Positions 44,674-54,932 of a stretch of DNA of 64,000 bases are shown in pieces. The position numbers and the translations under genes are program-made. Each line of letters starts with the position of its first letter. Position 1 is the first letter of the stretch. The notes beneath the pieces are model-generated. The model was given only the letters and a program-made list of their open reading frames with translations, was not told the DNA's origin and made no database searches. The DNA comes from Gammaproteobacteria bacterium (GTDB lineage Bacteria; Pseudomonadota; Gammaproteobacteria; JASBUN01), in NCBI GenBank assembly GCA_030147845.1, contig JASBUN010000064.1:1-64000 (forward strand), in the 5' to 3' direction.

Positions 44674-45963
44674 TTAGCTGTGATTAGAGACTGAGTATAG
44701 GTGATCGCGCGTCATCGGCACGTCATTGTTCTTGCCGGGAGCGAACAGTACCTGGAAGAGTTGCAGGTAGCCGGTGGTGAAACTGGCAATGGAGCCGGCC
44801 AGATACAAGCGCCACGTGCGTATGAATCGTTCATCGAACATGCCGTGGATCTCGTCTTGATGCGCCTCGAAGCGAGCCAGCCAATGGCGTAGCGTTTCGG
44901 CGTAGTGCAAACGCAGGTTCTCGACATCGAGCACCGAGAAATCATGGTGCTCGAAGATGTCCATCATTTCGCGCAACGAGGGCGGCCGGGCGCCGGGAAA
45001 AATTCGCTTCTCGATCCAGGCGTTCATGGGCGCCGAACAATTACGCCCGATGGTATGGATCAGGCCGCGGCCATGCTGGGGTAGTATGCGCTGCAAAACG
45101 TCACCCATTTCGCGGTAGTTCTCCGGGCCGACGTGCTCCAGCATGCCCACCGATACGAAGCAGTCGCAGCTGCCGCTGATGTTGCGGTAGTCGTCTTCAA
45201 TATATTCGATTTGATTGTCGAGCCCTTCTTGTGCGGCGCGTTCACGGGCGAAGCGTACTTGTTCACGCGAAATGTTGAACGCCCGCACCCGCACGCCGTA
45301 GTGGCGGGCCATGTGGCGCGCGAGTCCGCCCCAGCCGCAGCCGGCCTCGATCACGAATTCACCCGGTTTGAGCCTTAACTTGCGGCAGACGTGATCCATT
45401 TTCGCGACTTGCGCTTCTTCCAGGGTGGCCTCGGGATGAGCGAAATAGGCGCAGGTGTACTGCATTGCCACGCGATCGAGCCACAGCTGGTAGAAGTCGT
45501 TGCCGATGTCGTAGTGATGATGGATATTGCTGCGCGATCCGGACAGGCTATTGGATCGGCGGCGCGACATCAGGTTTTGCGCCGCGCGCCGTAGCGGCCC
45601 GACCGCATCGGCTTGTTCGCCGCCGGTGTACACGGCCTCGAGGAATTTAACCAGGTCGCCGTCTACGTCGATAGCGCCGGCCATGAAATCCTCGCCAAAA
45701 TAAAGGTCGGGATGGATCAGCAGCCGTGTCAGCGCGGCGCGCGTATTAACTCGCATCGTCGCCACCGGAGCAGCCAACTGCGCCGGTACCTGGGTGCCGT
45801 CCCAAAGCGTGATGCGCAGTGGTGCGCGACCACAGGCATCCAGCAATCGTTCTGCCAGCCAGCGACTGATCGCGCCCGCCTGCGTCGCGGGCGATGGCGG
45901 CTTGGTATCGGGTACTGTGGTGGCGCCGGAGGTTTTATTGTCAGAACTCATTTCAACGTCCAT
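44674..45963 (-). CDS. cfa: cyclopropane-fatty-acyl-phospholipid synthase
   Basis: A 429-residue SAM-dependent enzyme that methylenates unsaturated acyl chains in phospholipids at the membrane. The N-terminal lipid-binding part is followed by the catalytic domain: HYDIGNDFYQLWLD, YTCAYF, the SAM motif VIEAGCGWGGLARHMA and SVGMLEHVGPENY. The start could also be the ATG at 45951. It is divergent from mpl and precedes the ClsB-like gene. Confidence 0.92.
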   Translation of the reverse strand: MDVEMSSDNKTSGATTVPDTKPPSPATQAGAISRWLAERLLDACGRAPLRITLWDGTQVPAQLAAPVATMRVNTRAALTRLLIHPDLYFGEDFMAGAIDVDGDLVKFLEAVYTGGEQADAVGPLRRAAQNLMSRRRSNSLSGSRSNIHHHYDIGNDFYQLWLDRVAMQYTCAYFAHPEATLEEAQVAKMDHVCRKLRLKPGEFVIEAGCGWGGLARHMARHYGVRVRAFNISREQVRFARERAAQEGLDNQIEYIEDDYRNISGSCDCFVSVGMLEHVGPENYREMGDVLQRILPQHGRGLIHTIGRNCSAPMNAWIEKRIFPGARPPSLREMMDIFEHHDFSVLDVENLRLHYAETLRHWLARFEAHQDEIHGMFDERFIRTWRLYLAGSIASFTTGYLQLFQVLFAPGKNNDVPMTRDHLYSVSNHS

Positions 45964-46145
45964 TCGGCTGAACGGCCACGCCTACGACCATGGCCTACGT
46001 CAAGGGCAATCCAGCAAAGTCTCTCCACTAACAATAAACACGGCTTTCGGGGTGGTCAAGAGCAGCGGTAGTTGCGTTGTGGTTTCCGTGGCCGACATTG
46101 GCTGGGGTATGATGGGCCTCGGCTCATTGATACAGGCGCATCTCC

Positions 46146-47534
46146 GTGCATATCCACATTCTTGGCATCTGCGGTACTTTCATGGGGGGTATCGCGCAGC
46201 TGGCGAGGGCCGCCGGCCATAGTGTCAGCGGTTCGGATGCCAACGTTTACCCGCCCATGAGTACGCAGCTGCAGGCCGCTGGTATCGATGTGCTACAGGG
46301 CTTCGAGCCATCGCATTTAGATCCGGCGCCGGATTGCGTCGTGGTCGGCAACGTCATGTCGCGCGGCCGGCCTATCGTGGAATATATGCTTGAGCGCGGA
46401 ATGCCTTACACATCCGGGCCGCAGTGGCTGGCCGAGCACGTGCTGGCCCAACGCTGGGTGCTGGCGGTGGCCGGTACCCATGGCAAGACCACGACGGCCA
46501 GTATGCTGGCCTGGATTATGGAAGACGCCGGATTGGCGCCGGGGTTTCTCATCGGTGGTGTGCCGCAGAATTTCGGCGTATCGGCGCGGTTCGGTGAAGC
46601 ACCCTTCTTCGTCGTCGAGGCGGATGAGTACGATACCGCGTTTTTCGACAAGCGCTCCAAATTCGTCCACTATCGCCCGCGGACCGTAACTTTGAACAAT
46701 CTTGAGTTCGACCATGCCGACATTTTCGATGATGTGGCGGCGATCCGTCGGCAATTTCATCATTTGGTGCGCACCGTGCCGGCGAACGGCTTGATCATTT
46801 CCAATTCCGTCGACGCGGAATTGGAAACCGTGCTGGCGATGGGTTGCTGGACGCCGGTGGAGCGCTTCGCCGTGGCAGGCATATGCCCGGATTGGAGTGT
46901 CGGCGAAGGCGCCGCCGATGGCTCGCGTTTTGAAGTGCGCTGGCAAGGCAAAGTTCAAGGGACGGTAAACTGGGATTTGCTCGGGCAGCACAACGTTGCC
47001 AACGCCCTGGCGGCGATCGCCGCTGCCCGCCACGCCGGAGTGCCGGTGCCCCAGGCTATTGACGCCTTGGGGCGGTTCGAGAATGTGCGCCGACGGTTGG
47101 AGCTGCTTGCGGACATTGGCGGCATACGTATCTACGACGATTTTGCCCATCATCCGACCGCCATCGCCTCGACGCTGGCCGGGCTGCGCGCGCGCGTTGA
47201 CGGTGAACGTATAATTGCTCTACTGGAAGCACGTTCCAACACCATGCGGCTGGGCGTACATAAAGATCGTTTGGCGGCTGCGCTGAACGCTGCCGATGAA
47301 GTACGGCTGTTGCGCCCGGCCGGGCTGACATGGGATATCGAACAAATGGCCGCTCCATTGGGCGCGCGCGTACGGGTGTTTGATTCCGTTGCGCGGATGG
47401 CCGACCATGTGGGTTCGGAGACGCGCGCCGGCGACCATGTGTTGATCATGAGTAATGGTGCCTTTGGCGGCATTCATCAACTACTGATAGATCGCTTGCG
47501 CGCTATGCGCGTCGGCGCCGAAAGCCCATCCTAG
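46146..47534 (+). CDS. mpl: murein tripeptide ligase (UDP-MurNAc:L-Ala-gamma-D-Glu-mDap ligase)
   Basis: Peptidoglycan-recycling ligase of 462 residues, attaching the recovered tripeptide to UDP-MurNAc. It has ILGICGTFMGGIAQLA at the N-terminus, the ATP loop VAGTHGKTTTASM, VEADEYDTAFFDKRSKFVHY and YDDFAHHPTA, all typical of Mpl. The start is GTG at 46146, as an ATG would cut into the Rossmann motif. It leads mpl-ubiX-Lon-domain in one direction (gaps of 37 and 18 bp). Confidence 0.96.
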   Translation: MHIHILGICGTFMGGIAQLARAAGHSVSGSDANVYPPMSTQLQAAGIDVLQGFEPSHLDPAPDCVVVGNVMSRGRPIVEYMLERGMPYTSGPQWLAEHVLAQRWVLAVAGTHGKTTTASMLAWIMEDAGLAPGFLIGGVPQNFGVSARFGEAPFFVVEADEYDTAFFDKRSKFVHYRPRTVTLNNLEFDHADIFDDVAAIRRQFHHLVRTVPANGLIISNSVDAELETVLAMGCWTPVERFAVAGICPDWSVGEGAADGSRFEVRWQGKVQGTVNWDLLGQHNVANALAAIAAARHAGVPVPQAIDALGRFENVRRRLELLADIGGIRIYDDFAHHPTAIASTLAGLRARVDGERIIALLEARSNTMRLGVHKDRLAAALNAADEVRLLRPAGLTWDIEQMAAPLGARVRVFDSVARMADHVGSETRAGDHVLIMSNGAFGGIHQLLIDRLRAMRVGAESPS

Positions 47535-47571
47535 ATCATGTCTGGCCTAAACTGCGCCGAGAGTAGCTTGC

Positions 47572-48207
47572 ATGCCTGAATTCAGCAGTGATCCACGCCA
47601 AGCCGTTGCGGTAGCCATGACCGGCGCGTCGGGTGCGCCATATGGGCTGCGCCTGCTGCAATGTCTGGTCGACAGCGGACAGCAAGTCTATGTCATGATC
47701 TCGCAACCGGGACAAGTGGTCATCGGCATGGAGACCGACTTGCCTCTGCCCGGCCGACCGGCCGACATGGAACGGTTTTTATCAGAGCATTTTGGCGCTG
47801 AGCCCGGCCGTCTACGCGTGTTTGGCAAGGAACAGTGGACCGCGCCGGTGGCTAGCGGCAGCGGTGCGCCGCGCGCGCTGGTGGTGTGTCCCTGCACCAC
47901 CGGCACGTTGTCCGCGATCGCCTGCGGTAGCAGTAATAATCTCATCGAACGCGCAGCCGATGTCGTGCTCAAGGAGCGCCGACGCTTGATTCTGGTGCCG
48001 CGCGAGACGCCGTTCTCCGAAATTCACCTGGAACATATGCTACGCCTGGCGCGCATGGGCGCGGTGATCATGCCGCCCAATCCGGGCTTTTACCATCACC
48101 CACAAAGCATCAGTGATCTGGTGGATTTTGTCGTCGCGCGGATTCTGGATCACCTCGATATCGAGCATAGTCTCATGCCTCGCTGGGGCGATGATGCGCC
48201 CGTTTAG
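47572..48207 (+). CDS. ubiX: flavin prenyltransferase
   Basis: A 211-residue UbiX protein that prenylates FMN to make the cofactor of UbiD-type decarboxylases, used in ubiquinone synthesis. Motifs: AMTGASGAPYGLRLLQ, CPCTTGTLSAIACGSSNNLIERA, and LVPRETPFSEIHLEHMLRL. The length is typical. It follows mpl. Confidence 0.96.
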   Translation: MPEFSSDPRQAVAVAMTGASGAPYGLRLLQCLVDSGQQVYVMISQPGQVVIGMETDLPLPGRPADMERFLSEHFGAEPGRLRVFGKEQWTAPVASGSGAPRALVVCPCTTGTLSAIACGSSNNLIERAADVVLKERRRLILVPRETPFSEIHLEHMLRLARMGAVIMPPNPGFYHHPQSISDLVDFVVARILDHLDIEHSLMPRWGDDAPV

Positions 48208-48225
48208 CAGCCAACCGCAGTCGCT

Positions 48226-48819
48226 ATGCCGCTTCCACACGTGAAAATCCCGCTGTTTCCCCTGCATACCGTTTTGTTCCCCGGTGGCCCTTTACCTTTG
48301 CGCATTTTCGAGCCGCGTTACCTCGAGATGATCAGTGACTGCTTGAAGTCGGATTGCGGCTTCGGCGTGGTTCTGATCAGTAGCGGCCGAGAGGTGGGCG
48401 AGGTGGCGACCACCGAGCCGGTGGGAACCGTTGCAAGCATTACCGACTGGCACATGCGCCATGATGGTTTGCTCGGTATTACCGCGACCGGGAAGCAGCG
48501 TTTCCGCATTGTATCGGTCGATATCCAGCCGAACCAATTGGCGCTAGCGGATGTCGAGTTGCTCGGTGATGAGGCGAGCTTAGACTTGCCGGACGAATAC
48601 TTAACGTTGGTCGACGTACTGCGGCGTCTGCTCGATCACGCGGGTCATCACTACGCCGGCATCACAACGCGCTTCGGTGATGCCGGTTGGGTGGGTTTCC
48701 GTCTCGCCGAGCTATTGCCCTTCAGTATGTCGCGTCGGCAGCAGTTACTGTTGCTCGACGACCCGATCGCACGCCTGGCGATCGTTTACCAGTTCATCAA
48801 GGGGCTGCAGATACGTTGA
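48226..48819 (+). CDS. Lon N-terminal (LON-SB) domain protein
   Basis: A 197-residue protein consisting only of the substrate-binding domain of Lon (PF02190-like): PLFPLHTVLFPGGPLPLRIF and EPRYLEMISDCL at the start. No ATPase or protease domain is present. Function of stand-alone LON-domain proteins is not established. It follows ubiX by 18 bp. Confidence 0.85.
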   Translation: MPLPHVKIPLFPLHTVLFPGGPLPLRIFEPRYLEMISDCLKSDCGFGVVLISSGREVGEVATTEPVGTVASITDWHMRHDGLLGITATGKQRFRIVSVDIQPNQLALADVELLGDEASLDLPDEYLTLVDVLRRLLDHAGHHYAGITTRFGDAGWVGFRLAELLPFSMSRRQQLLLLDDPIARLAIVYQFIKGLQIR

Positions 48820-48831
48820 TGCTGTCGTATT

Positions 48832-50892
48832 TCAGCGACTAACGTCCGGCGACCTCAGCAGCAGCACATCGCCATTCCAACGCACACCATTCGGCGGCCG
48901 CAACTGCGGTCGCTGCGCCATGCGCCAGCTCAGGCCGGCGAGTGCGCCCGTTAGTTGCTGCATGGGACTGTCGAAGTCGTCGTCGGTAAGTGGATAGGAA
49001 AAAAAATACAGGCTGTGCGTCAAGGTCTGCCGTGACACACTGCCGACCCACAGCGGTGTGCGCGCCGGCGTCAGCTCGACCGCCGCCGGCCATAAACGTA
49101 CGACCCATTGATGTTGCGCGTCCTTGGCGCCGTGAATTAGGGCGTCGTGGATCAGTACCAACTTTTCGTGACGCGCGCCGTTGACCTGCGGCAGTAACGG
49201 GCGATGCGCTAACGTCGGTGCCGGACTGAGCCAGGTCAAGCTACTGGCGATCGTCAACGGCGTCGGTGCGTGCCAACCATGGCGGCGCAGATGACGAGCC
49301 AATTCATCCAGCGTCCCGGCCCATTGCAAGTTGAGAGGCTGGCGCCGACTGCCGCGCAAATCGTCACGGTAGGTCGGCAGGTCGGCCCACGCCTGCCGCC
49401 ACCATTGCGTGGCATCGAGCGCACGCACTGGAAACGTCAAGGCGTAGCGCTGGCGTTGTGCGTGAAAGTCCAAGGAAATGTGCGCGCTGGCCACTGTCGC
49501 CAGCGTCAGGCCAACAACGGCGATCAAGCCGGCAGGCCGTAGCGCCCGGGATGGGCGCCGCCGATAGGCGATGCCCAATAGTGCCACCCAGGCGAGCCCG
49601 AGCATCAAACCGCCGGCCACATCGGAAACCCAATGTGCGCCCAAGTAGAGGCGCGATAACGCTACCAGGATCACCCAACTGCCGGTCAGCACATACACCA
49701 AGCGCCGCTTGAGCGGCGCCAGTTCGCGCGCCAGGAGCACGGCGGCGAAGCCGTAGATGACCATACTCATGGTGGTATGACCGCTCGGGAACGAAAAGGC
49801 GGAGATGCCGTCGCTGATCACCGTCGGTCTCGGCACCTGCAGCGTCAGTTTGAGGGCTGCGATCAGCACGATTCCGAACGCCACCGCCGCCAGCAGGTGT
49901 ATGGCCGCCGAGGTGTTGCGCTTATACAGCAGCCAGAGCAACAGTGCGCTGCTGACCGCCGCGTCGACGACCGGATCGGCCAACATGGTGATGGTGACCA
50001 TGATGTCGTCTGCCCACGGCGTGCGTAAGCTGCGCATGAGTTGGAATATCGCTGTGTCGAAGCCCGGTCGGCCGCTATGCATCGTCAGATGCAGAAGAAT
50101 GGCGAAAAAAGTCACTCCGGCGACCAGCAAGAGTGCCGCCAGCAGCAACAAGGCGCGCACCTCGGGCTGCCGCGCATCGACCAGCGCCGTGCCGATACCA
50201 CCGATGCCGGGATGCGCGTCGCCCCAGCGCTCGATGCGGGTGACCATGGCATCGACGCGCGGCTGCAGAATGACAAACACCCGTCGCACCGCCCAGGCGG
50301 TCAACAGCACCACGCCGAGCACCAACAGCACCAATAACACCAAGCGGCCGGCTACATGCGACGCGACCTGCAGCGAGGCGCCAAAAACCACGCCGGGGAG
50401 GATATAGGCCGGCGCCCAAACGACAGCGGACAAGACATTGATGATAAAAAAGCGCGCCGGCGTCATGCCCATCATACCGGCGATGGTGGGCACCACGGCA
50501 CGTACCGGGCCGAAGAAGCGGCCAAACACCACGCTCTTGCCGCCGTGACGGGCGAAGAACTGCTCGCCGCGCTGTAATAGGCTGGTGAAGCGCGAAAATG
50601 GCCACATGGTCCGCAGGTGGTCGCGAAAATGATAGCCAAACCAATAGCTTATTCCGTCACCCGCGATTGCGCCGGCGATCGCCCAGAGCAACGTCGGCCA
50701 TAATTCGATGGAGCCGAGGGCAATCAGTGCGCCGGCGGCCAACATCAGCAGCGCGCCGGGCACTAATACTCCCACCAACACCAACGACTCCAATAATGCC
50801 GTACCGAAAACGATCAGACCGGTCCAGCCCGGATATTGACGGGTCCAGTCGAGCAGCCAAGTGAGGACGGCTTGTGGTGTGAGGGTATCCAT
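48832..50892 (-). CDS. DedA-PAP2-LssY three-domain membrane protein
   Basis: A 686-residue polytopic inner-membrane protein. A DedA/SNARE-associated domain comes first (about 1-205, with GVLVPGALLM and FGRFFGPVRAVVPTIAGM). A PAP2 phosphatase domain follows (about 265-455), with the motifs KLTLQVPRP, PSGHT and SRLYLGAHWVSD, so catalytic residues look complete. An LssY-type C-terminal domain ends it (about 485-670). DedA proteins flip or carry polyprenyl or phospholipids and PAP2 removes phosphates; an undecaprenyl-phosphate recycling role is inference. Confidence 0.88.
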   Translation of the reverse strand: MDTLTPQAVLTWLLDWTRQYPGWTGLIVFGTALLESLVLVGVLVPGALLMLAAGALIALGSIELWPTLLWAIAGAIAGDGISYWFGYHFRDHLRTMWPFSRFTSLLQRGEQFFARHGGKSVVFGRFFGPVRAVVPTIAGMMGMTPARFFIINVLSAVVWAPAYILPGVVFGASLQVASHVAGRLVLLVLLVLGVVLLTAWAVRRVFVILQPRVDAMVTRIERWGDAHPGIGGIGTALVDARQPEVRALLLLAALLLVAGVTFFAILLHLTMHSGRPGFDTAIFQLMRSLRTPWADDIMVTITMLADPVVDAAVSSALLLWLLYKRNTSAAIHLLAAVAFGIVLIAALKLTLQVPRPTVISDGISAFSFPSGHTTMSMVIYGFAAVLLARELAPLKRRLVYVLTGSWVILVALSRLYLGAHWVSDVAGGLMLGLAWVALLGIAYRRRPSRALRPAGLIAVVGLTLATVASAHISLDFHAQRQRYALTFPVRALDATQWWRQAWADLPTYRDDLRGSRRQPLNLQWAGTLDELARHLRRHGWHAPTPLTIASSLTWLSPAPTLAHRPLLPQVNGARHEKLVLIHDALIHGAKDAQHQWVVRLWPAAVELTPARTPLWVGSVSRQTLTHSLYFFSYPLTDDDFDSPMQQLTGALAGLSWRMAQRPQLRPPNGVRWNGDVLLLRSPDVSR

Positions 50893-50924
50893 GAGTAACG
50901 ATGGCGCGCGGGCGGCGCCGGCGC

Positions 50925-52205
50925 TCAGAGCTGGCCGAACACTCGTGTAGCCGCATCCAAGGTGGCGTCAATATCGGTGGCGTCGTGCGCCGATGACACG
51001 AAGCCGGCCTCGAACGCAGATGGCGCCAGATACACGCCCTGCTCGAGCATGCCGTGAAAGAAATGACGGAAACGCGCCAGATCGCAACCGCTGACCTGGG
51101 CTAAATTGCTGACTTGCGCCTGCTCGGTAAAAAACAGACCGAACATGCCGCCGACGTGGTTGGCGCTCAGCGCAATACCGGCGGCATGTGCGCGTTGCAC
51201 CAGGCCATCGACCAAGTGCGCTGTTTTGTCCGACAGCTTGGCGTAGAAACCCGGCGCGCTGATTAGCTCGAGGGTCTTGAGCCCGGCCGCCATGGCGACC
51301 GGATTGCCCGACAGTGTGCCGGCTTGGTAGACCGGTCCGAGCGGCGCGATGTGCTGCATGATATTGCGGCTGCCGCCGAACGCGCCCACCGGCATGCCGC
51401 CTCCGATGACTTTGCCGAGCGTGGTTAGGTCCGGTCGGACATCATACAGTTGCTGTGCGCCGCCGAGCGCGACCCGGAATCCGGTCATGACTTCATCGAA
51501 TATCAGTACGCTGCCATACTGATCGCAGATTTCGCGTAGTCCGGCCAGAAAGCCCGGTACCGGCGGTACGCAGTTCATGTTGCCGGCCACCGGCTCGACA
51601 ATGACGCAGGCTACCCGATCACCGACGCGGGCAAACATGTCGCGCACCTGCGTCAGGTCATTGTAGTCGAGCGTGATGGTGTGTTCGGCCAGCGCCGCAG
51701 GCACGCCCGGCGAAGTGGGTACGCCCAACGTCAATGCTCCCGAGCCGGCCTTAACCAGCAACGAATCGCTATGGCCGTGGTAGCAACCATCGAACTTGAC
51801 CAATTTGTCGCGGCCGGTGAAGCCGCGCGCGAGGCGGATGGCGCTCATGGTGGCTTCGGTGCCGGAACTGACCATGCGAACCAGTTCCATGGACGGGACT
51901 AATTCGCACACACGTTCGGCCATGCGCGTTTCCAGCACGGTCGGTGCGCCGAAGCTCAAACCGGCGGCGGCGGTGTCCTGAACCGCACGCACTACGTCGG
52001 GGTGTGCGTGGCCGACGATCATGGGTCCCCATGAGCCGACGTAGTCGATGTAGCGTTGGCCGTCCTCGGACCACAGATAGGGTCCGGCCGCGCGTTGGAT
52101 GAAAATCGGATCGCCACCTACTGCTTTGAACGCGCGCACCGGCGAATTGACGCCGCCCGGAATATGGCGCTGCGCGGCGCTGAACAGTTTATGAGAATGC
52201 GTCAT
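50925..52205 (-). CDS. hemL: glutamate-1-semialdehyde 2,1-aminomutase
   Basis: PLP enzyme of the C5 tetrapyrrole route, making 5-aminolevulinate. The 426 residues are typical. Features: [19 protein letters not shown] at the start, [29 protein letters not shown] and the PLP lysine in [14 protein letters not shown]. The ATG at 52205 starts MTHSHKLF; the frame is open to 52283 without homology. It follows thiE in the same direction but 227 bp separate them. Confidence 0.97.
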   Translation of the reverse strand: MTHSHKLFSAAQRHIPGGVNSPVRAFKAVGGDPIFIQRAAGPYLWSEDGQRYIDYVGSWGPMIVGHAHPDVVRAVQDTAAAGLSFGAPTVLETRMAERVCELVPSMELVRMVSSGTEATMSAIRLARGFTGRDKLVKFDGCYHGHSDSLLVKAGSGALTLGVPTSPGVPAALAEHTITLDYNDLTQVRDMFARVGDRVACVIVEPVAGNMNCVPPVPGFLAGLREICDQYGSVLIFDEVMTGFRVALGGAQQLYDVRPDLTTLGKVIGGGMPVGAFGGSRNIMQHIAPLGPVYQAGTLSGNPVAMAAGLKTLELISAPGFYAKLSDKTAHLVDGLVQRAHAAGIALSANHVGGMFGLFFTEQAQVSNLAQVSGCDLARFRHFFHGMLEQGVYLAPSAFEAGFVSSAHDATDIDATLDAATRVFGQL

Positions 52206-52432
52206 ACCGTAATCCTTAATCTGGGCTGATCTAGCGGTCGATCGAGCGGGTTTGCCCCGCCGCGTGCTTGCTACGGGCGGCAAAATTCGACAGACCGGTG
52301 ATGCACCGGCGAATGATAAACCACTTCAGACGTTGGCGACATGAAGCCTGTGTGCGGTCGGCTGTCCCATGTCGCCAACCGTCGCGCATGTGTCGGCACC
52401 GCCGTGATGGCCTCGATCGGGCCGGCATCGAC

Positions 52433-53080
52433 TCATGGCGCCGGGTCAACCTCAAACAGCGCGGCATAGCGTCGCGCGGCGGCTTGCGCATCGTCGGCGC
52501 CGATGACGTCGGTGATCACGGCCAGTATGTCCGCGCCGGCGCGCAGCAGTTGCGCGCCGTTGTCGGCGGTGATGCCGCCAATGGCGACGATGGGCAGGTC
52601 AAGTTCATTGCGGGCCTGGCGCAGCAGTCCGGGTTCGGCGCGTACGGCGTCGGGTTTTACCGCGGACCTGAAAAAGCTACCAAAGGCGACGTAGTCGGCG
52701 CCGGCCGCGCTAGCGTCTTGCGCACGCTGCAATGAGTCGTAGCAGGATACGCCGATGATCGCGCCGGCGTGCATGGCAGCACGCGCCGTGCCGATGGCCG
52801 GGTCGTCTTTGCCGATATGCACACCATCGGCGCCGATGGCGCAGGCAAGTTCGATATCATCATTGATTAGCAGTGGCACGCCATGCGATTGGCACACATC
52901 CAGTAGCTGGGTTGCTTGCCGATGGCGTTGCATGGCGCCGGAAAGTTTGTCGCGATACTGGATCATGACGGCGCCGCCGAGTATGGCGGCCTCGACGGCG
53001 GTGCGCAGGCGATCGCCGCCGGTCATGCCGGCGTCGGCGAGCACATACAATCCGCGCCGCGGCGCGAGCGCGCCGGTCAT
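52433..53080 (-). CDS. thiE: thiamine-phosphate synthase
   Basis: Joins HMP-PP and thiazole phosphate to thiamine phosphate. The 215 residues have GAVMIQYRDK, LLINDDIELACAIGADGVHIGKDD and LPIVAIGGITADN, all family motifs. Its ATG (53080) overlaps the thiD stop as ATGA, so the two are translationally coupled. An alternative ATG at 53095 is less likely. Confidence 0.95.
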   Translation of the reverse strand: MTGALAPRRGLYVLADAGMTGGDRLRTAVEAAILGGAVMIQYRDKLSGAMQRHRQATQLLDVCQSHGVPLLINDDIELACAIGADGVHIGKDDPAIGTARAAMHAGAIIGVSCYDSLQRAQDASAAGADYVAFGSFFRSAVKPDAVRAEPGLLRQARNELDLPIVAIGGITADNGAQLLRAGADILAVITDVIGADDAQAAARRYAALFEVDPAP

Positions 53081-53940
53081 TCGCCCTTGGCCCAAAACAG
53101 CCGGTTGGGGATGGACTGTCCGCGGCCGATACGATAGCCGTGGCGAAGGCTATCCCAGGTATACTCCTGCGCTTCGTGCACGGCCGTGAACGGTTCTCTG
53201 CCCTGGGCCAGCAAACCGGCCACGCTGGCGGCCAGTGTGCAGCCCGAACCGTGGTACTCACCGTCGAGACGTTGCCATTGGAACTGCTGGAGTTTGCGGT
53301 GGTTGCCGTATAAGGTATTAACCACCTGCGGCGTGTGTTCGTGTGTGCCGGTGATCAGTACGAATTCGCAGCCGCTCTCCAGAATTGCCATGGCGCAGGC
53401 GGCAAGTGTGTCGGCGTTCGGCGCCAGCGCGCGTGCCTCCAGAGAATTGGGTGTCAGCAGGGTGGTTTGCGGCAGCAGTAAACTACGCATGGCGTCGGCG
53501 AGCGCGTCATCCGCCAATGCTGTTCCGGCACCGGATTTTAGTATCGGATCAAGGATCACCGGGATCTCGGGGTAGTCGCGCAGAATGGCGTGTATAGCCT
53601 CGACCACGGCAACGCTACCTAGCAAGCCGATTTTGAATGCCGCTACCGGCACGTCCTCCAACACCGCTCGTGCCTGTTCGTTCAGTAGCACGGCATCGAC
53701 GGCAAAAAGTTTGCTGACGTCACGCGTATCCTGCACCGTGAGCGCAGTTATGATCGGGGTGGCGTGACAACCATGACTGGCGAGGGCCTCGATGTCGGCC
53801 TGTACGCCGGCACCGCCGGTCGGATCCAAACCGGAAAAGGTCATCACTACGGGTACGGCTTGTGGGGCCACGTTATCTCCAGCGGCATGTGGCGGCGCCT
53901 GTTCGCCAAAGCCCATTCTAGCATCGGCTTGGTTTGTCAC
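53077..53940 (-). CDS. thiD: hydroxymethylpyrimidine / phosphomethylpyrimidine kinase
   Basis: Phosphorylates HMP and HMP-P for thiamine synthesis. The ribokinase-fold core has FSGLDPTGGAGVQADI, PVILDPILKSGAG, LLTPNSLEARAL and GEYHGSGCTLAAS, including the catalytic-region GSGC. The first 30 or so residues before this core are extra; the start may be later than 53940. No THI-box was found upstream. Confidence 0.94.
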   Translation of the reverse strand: MTNQADARMGFGEQAPPHAAGDNVAPQAVPVVMTFSGLDPTGGAGVQADIEALASHGCHATPIITALTVQDTRDVSKLFAVDAVLLNEQARAVLEDVPVAAFKIGLLGSVAVVEAIHAILRDYPEIPVILDPILKSGAGTALADDALADAMRSLLLPQTTLLTPNSLEARALAPNADTLAACAMAILESGCEFVLITGTHEHTPQVVNTLYGNHRKLQQFQWQRLDGEYHGSGCTLAASVAGLLAQGREPFTAVHEAQEYTWDSLRHGYRIGRGQSIPNRLFWAKGE

Positions 53941-54125
53941 GAACAGTCGTCACTGGGATAATGCCCCCCTGCGCTGGGCAAAGCGGGCGAAAGCCCACCC
54001 ATACGCCGGCGCAGTGGCAGCGTGCGCGCTGCCGAATCTGCTTTTTCAGGAACGCGAGTGTCGAGATATTTCAGCGCACGACGGGCTGGTCGGCATGTGT
54101 CCAACACGGTTCAGGATGCTAATGA

Positions 54126-54290
54126 ATGAAGACGTATATGTGTGTGATTTGCGGATTTATCTACGATGAGGCCCAAGGTTTGCCGGAGGAGGGAATTGCG
54201 CCGGGCACGAAATGGGAAGACATCCCGTTGAATTGGGTATGTCCCGAGTGCGGAGCGACCAAGGAAGATTTTGAGGTGGTAGAAGTGTGA
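54126..54290 (+). CDS. rubredoxin
   Basis: A 54-residue protein easily missed because of its length. Two CxxC pairs hold the iron: CVICG near residues 6-9 and CPECG near 39-42, with the core [20 protein letters not shown] between them. It is the typical one-domain rubredoxin, an electron carrier for hydroxylases or peroxide/superoxide reductases. The ATG at 54126 was chosen from homology; the ATG four bases upstream is in another frame. The next gene starts 85 bp downstream. Confidence 0.95.
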   Translation: MKTYMCVICGFIYDEAQGLPEEGIAPGTKWEDIPLNWVCPECGATKEDFEVVEV

Positions 54291-54374
54291 TCCACGCCAC
54301 GATGCGATTCTACAAGCCGGTGAATCTCGTCTACACTGGGAGTGCGGTACGGTCGCTCGAAGGCGGTAAAAAAT

Positions 54375-54890
54375 ATGGGAGAATCAGAGACGCAAGTACG
54401 GGATCTCGCCTTGGCGGTGCGGGAATATTGCGACCTGATCGAGCACTCTGATGCCTTCCGCGGCGATTGGTTGGAGCGTTTAACCTGTTTATTGCCGCGC
54501 ATTCACGCCAGCGTAGTGGCGCTGAGCAGCCAAGTCATGGGCCTGGCGCCGCCGTCCTTTGTACCCGACTACGAGATGCGTTTCGAACTCTTCTCGCGGC
54601 TGCACCACCGGCTCGGAGCGCGTGACCATTATCGCTTGGAATATGATCTTGGCGGCGGAGCGTCAGCCATGAGTGGAAGTTTGGCCGACGACATCACGGA
54701 CATTTATTTCGAACTCAAACGTGGCCTGGATCTACTCGAACATGATCCCGATCATCCAGACCGCGCGGCGTTGGCATGGCGCGGGGGATTTTTGTGGCAC
54801 TGGGGTCAGCACTTGGTGGACGCCGAACGCCACCTATATGAGTTGCAGGTCACGCGCCATCTTGCGGCCGGTTGCGGCGGCGTCAACTAG
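54375..54890 (+). CDS. DUF5063-like hypothetical protein
   Basis: A 171-residue helical protein resembling the DUF5063 family, with DIYFELKRGLDLLE and a C-terminal WRGGFLWHWGQHLVDAERHLY. The role is unknown. The ATG at 54375 is used, since the upstream frame to 54342 lacks support. It is downstream of rubredoxin in the same direction and convergent with the aldolase gene. Confidence 0.6.
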   Translation: MGESETQVRDLALAVREYCDLIEHSDAFRGDWLERLTCLLPRIHASVVALSSQVMGLAPPSFVPDYEMRFELFSRLHHRLGARDHYRLEYDLGGGASAMSGSLADDITDIYFELKRGLDLLEHDPDHPDRAALAWRGGFLWHWGQHLVDAERHLYELQVTRHLAAGCGGVN

Positions 54891-54932
54891 GCTGGGCCGG
54901 CTCCGCGTCGACCGCCGTTTATGCTCCCGAAT

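Noticed and set aside
46317..47153. A 278-codon minus-strand frame inside mpl
   Set aside because: It is entirely antisense to mpl, whose motifs are complete, and has no ribosome-binding site.
53941..54125. Possible TPP riboswitch before thiD
   Set aside because: No CTGAGA-type THI-box or expected helices were found in either strand.
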